Origin: Hemibagrus wyckioides
Taxonomy: Eukaryota > Chordata > Actinopteri > Siluriformes > Bagridae
Assembly: GCF_019097595.1 (NCBI RefSeq)
Contig: NC_080729.1
Location: forward strand, 1,881,917-1,945,916
DNA: 64,000 nucleotides
Direction: 5' to 3'
The position numbers and the translations under genes were made by a program. Shown in pieces: positions 61,346 through 64,000 of the stretch; position 1 is the stretch's first letter, and each line of letters begins with the position of its first letter. The notes below the pieces were generated by a model. That model made no database searches, was not told where the DNA came from, and saw only the letters and a program-made list of their open reading frames with translations.

Positions 61346-62340
61346 GCATTATTTCAAATGACTAGGTCAGTTGTTCTACTTAAATGTGTACAAAAATGCA
61401 AATAAAAAAATTAAAAAGCTGCCATTTTTTAAATAACACGCTAAGGAATTTGCTGACTTTGCTCCAGCGGTTTGTGCTTAGCAATGAAGCTAGTGAAGGA
61501 GAAAGTATCTAGACTTCTCTGTGTGAACAGATCCACACGGCCTGCCAAGGTCAACATCAAACAATGCTTCAGTGCAAAAGAATGCATAATCCTGTGCTAT
61601 GTATATTTATCTCCACACTGCCATGATGCTTCTTTAACTTTAAAAAAAAAAAACACACCACTGACCCCCTGTGATCCCACTCAAAGACTCACACACTCTC
61701 CAGATGCAGAAACACACGGGATACTGAAAACCCTCCCAGGCGATGATGTGTGCTATAAAAGCGTCAGGCTGAATGAGAGTTTTTCTGACAAGCTACGCTA
61801 GCGTAACACACTTACTGTCACAGATGACATATTAAATGAGGCGTCAGCATCTGGTTCCTCGCTTTTGATCGTCTGTTGTAAAGTACGGGCTCGATGATGA
61901 GCCGGGAATGTGCTGATTCTACACCTGACACTCCTGCAACTCTGACATTTTATAAAGATTCATTTAAAACTCTCAGGTAACGCTAAGCTAAAGTGCATAC
62001 GTGCTAAAGCCGTGTTCCGGTGATCTGAGGGGATCGGCGCTTTAATCTCCGACAACATTTCTAAAAAAGTTCCGCTTTCAGCAGGTGCAGCATGGTTTCA
62101 TGTCGGTTTGATGCTCTGGGGAGAAAGTTTTCTCAGATTTTTGACACCTGATACAAACCTGAAGTCACTGAATAAGCTCTAAGAACGTTGCCATGGAAAG
62201 GGGTTTTATGCTACGTTAGCAAACCAGCTAGGCTTCTTTACAATAAACCGAATGCTTCATATAAAGAGAGTGAAGTGATGAGTTTAATCATGGTGGGATG
62301 GTGAATTTTTTTGTAACGTTTAGGGAAGGAGTCTCCAGTG
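61346..62340. other. Intergenic stretch, no gene seen
   Basis: A 109-codon plus-strand frame (61472-61801) has no domain and crosses a poly(A) run, so I leave it uncalled. A 35-bp MITE-like fragment (GGAAGGAGTCTCCAGTG, inverted) lies at 62320-62342. Confidence 0.55.
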
Positions 62341-62352
62341 TTAGTGCTTTGG

Positions 62353-62354
<2 letters not shown>

Positions 62355-62408
<54 letters not shown>

Positions 62409-62575
62409 GAGAGACAGAAAGAGAGAGAAAGAAAGAGAGGAAGAAAGAGCGAGAGAGTGAAAGAGGCAGAAAGAGAGAGAGGGGAAAGAGAGAGAGAGAG
62501 AGAGAGCAAAAGAGAGAGGGAAAGAGAGAGAGACAGAGCGAAAGAGAGAGACACAGAGCGAAAGAGAGAGAGAGC
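62355..62575. repeat. (GA)n / GAAA-rich microsatellite cluster
   Basis: About 220 bp of GA with GACA and GAAA interruptions. Both strands show open frames (RE-rich or SL-rich) that reflect composition only. Confidence 0.95.
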
Positions 62576-63170
62576 ATTTCCAGCATCTTCAGGACAGAGG
62601 AATTTAGCGTGATGTTTCAGGAACGTTCCAGAACAGTGTTTGTAAATTTAACTATAAATGGATAAAAGTACAATAACAAAATAAACAGAATGTTTTGTGA
62701 ATTTTTGCAGTCGTCTTTATATCCAGCTTCAAGTGTAAATTTTTTTTTTTAAAGTCTAAATCTAAATTCAGGTGGAGTCCAGCATCTCAGAGTCTGACTG
62801 CAGAAACTTGGTGTCTGCTCCCTCATCCCTCCACCCCTCATCCCTCCATCCTTCCCTCAGCTCCAAACACACACTTTGGCTTCCTCATCATGTGTCAGAC
62901 TCTAAACTAAATTTGTAGTAATTGATTCTTCCACCTGAGGGCAGTACTTAATAATAAGAGAATGCTAAATGACTCATCAATTAGTAAAATTAATTATCTT
63001 TTCACTTACCTAATTCCACCCGAGCATTTTTCACTCGCGACACTTTCGCCGTTCATGAGTGCTGTGAGATTTCTGAATCTGAACAACTACACACACACAC
63101 ACACACACACTTTTATCCTACCACAGAGGGAGTGTTTTAAAAACTAGAACTGTTAACCCGTTAGGAACGC
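62576..63170. other. Intergenic stretch, no gene seen
   Basis: Unique sequence with short CATCCCTCC repeats near 62820-62855 and a CA microsatellite at 63089-63109. Confidence 0.6.
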
Positions 63171-63865
63171 ACTAATTCTCCCCAGCTAACAGACTAGCCG
63201 TAGCTAGCTAACATCAGTTGGACTTCAGTAATACAGTTAAACCTTCAGGTTCTCACACTGGAGAACCTTTTTTTTTTAGAGAGGGAAACGTTTTGTTGTT
63301 GGGTTTAACACAAAACCATTAAGGGTCTATGTAGAACTCTAGGTATGTGTGGGTTTCCAGAACAAGATAAAATCTGAACTATTTTATTAAAACCTTAAGG
63401 ATCTTTATTTTTCTGAGCCTCTGAATGTGGGTTCCAGATTGAAACACTTCATATGAAGACCTATTATTGTGTGGTTCTCCATAAAAGCCTTAAACACTTT
63501 TTTAGAGAGAGTAGAGAGGAATGTTCTACCTAGACTCCTAATGTTTCTTTGTAAGAGTTTAGGGAAACCCCTTGATGTTGGGATTATCATAGAACCCTAA
63601 AGAGTCCCACAGAAGAACACCACAGAGAACCTCTTCAGAGATTATAAATGACCTGCTTTTTTTTTATAGCACTCTGTCATAGGATTCTACACAAAACCCA
63701 TAAGGTTCTCACCACAGCTTGAAAATAAATTCCCTATAGAATGTATTTCATTTCTAACTTTTATTAGAATGTAGAGAAACTCTTTATTGTTGAATCCAAC
63801 ATAGAACTCTGTAGCAGGGTTCTACATAGAACATTTAACCGTCCTTTAAGAAGAGGCTCACTGCA
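63170..63865. repeat. AGAACC/GGTTCT-rich decayed repeat
   Basis: GTCTATGTAGAACTCTAGG, ATTCTACACAAAACCCATAAGG and GGGTTCTACATAGAAC recur with TTAGAGAGRGTAGAGA spacers. Same texture as the segments at 37.8-40.6 kb. Confidence 0.6.
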
Positions 63866-63894
63866 GAACAAGTTGGAATGAATTCTTTTCGCCT

Positions 63895-64000
63895 AATGCC
63901 GAGTGCACACTGCATGATTTCAGCCCTGATAACAAATGCCAGAAATTGGAGGCAAATCGGAGCTCGTTCACACTAGTGACAATCACACAGTGTGAATTAC
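63895..64000. mobile_element. Possible DNA-transposon end, cut by the window edge
   Basis: GTGCACACTGCATGATTTCAG and CTCGTTCACACTAGTGACAA resemble the CACACTGCATGATTTT-type sequence of common teleost DNA elements. Weak, and truncated at the right edge. Confidence 0.3.

Noticed and set aside
61472..61801. 109-codon plus-strand frame
   Set aside because: No recognisable domain, low-complexity lysine stretch from a poly(A) run, no promoter or neighbouring exons.
62288..62612. Arginine/glutamate-rich and serine/leucine-rich frames on opposite strands
   Set aside because: Translation of a GA microsatellite.

Overview
The window looks like teleost fish nuclear DNA. It carries one vertebrate multi-exon gene with GT-AG introns, together with tRNA-derived SINE fragments, an L2-type LINE tail, a solo LTR and very many micro- and minisatellites. 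There is no bacterial gene organisation. The only protein-coding gene I can support is a type II classical cadherin on the minus strand. Its eleven coding exons lie between 29255 (start codon) and 7705 (stop). The exons join in frame at GT-AG junctions and give 778 residues: signal peptide, short furin-cleaved propeptide, five extracellular cadherin (EC) domains, one membrane span, and a catenin-binding tail. The sequence belongs to the cadherin-6/9/10 group. Several features point to cadherin-10, but this rests on remembered sequences, so the paralogue call is provisional.

Layout, left to right. 1-6187 is a very large 12-bp minisatellite that runs off the left edge. 6250-7704 is the 3' flank and 3' UTR, with a SINE remnant and possible poly(A) signals. 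7705-13204 holds coding exons 5-12, with introns that contain a solo LTR and a 74-bp tandem array. 13205-19517 holds exon 4 and long introns with old repeats. Intron 2 (19813-29057) is mostly repeat: a 3-kb 22-bp satellite, a 1.3-kb array of 32/36-bp units and an L2-like fragment. 29058-29406 is exon 2, with the start codon and part of the 5' UTR. A candidate non-coding first exon and promoter lie near 34.6-35.0 kb.

From 35 kb to the right end I see no gene. This 5' flank holds a third array of the 36-bp family, decayed tandem repeats rich in AGAACC/GGTTCT, a 4-kb GT-rich minisatellite (42.9-46.9 kb), a cluster of tetranucleotide repeats (47 kb), and several copies of a MITE-like dispersed repeat. 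A few compact stretches without repeats could be conserved regulatory elements of the cadherin.

Many very long open frames in the window, up to 1356 codons, fall inside minisatellites. They are open only because the repeat composition lacks stop codons, so I do not treat them as genes. I found no evidence for an undescribed multi-gene system. The most notable structures are three separated arrays that share one 36-bp monomer family, the very large minisatellites flanking and invading a cadherin gene, and an abundant dispersed element present in at least ten copies.
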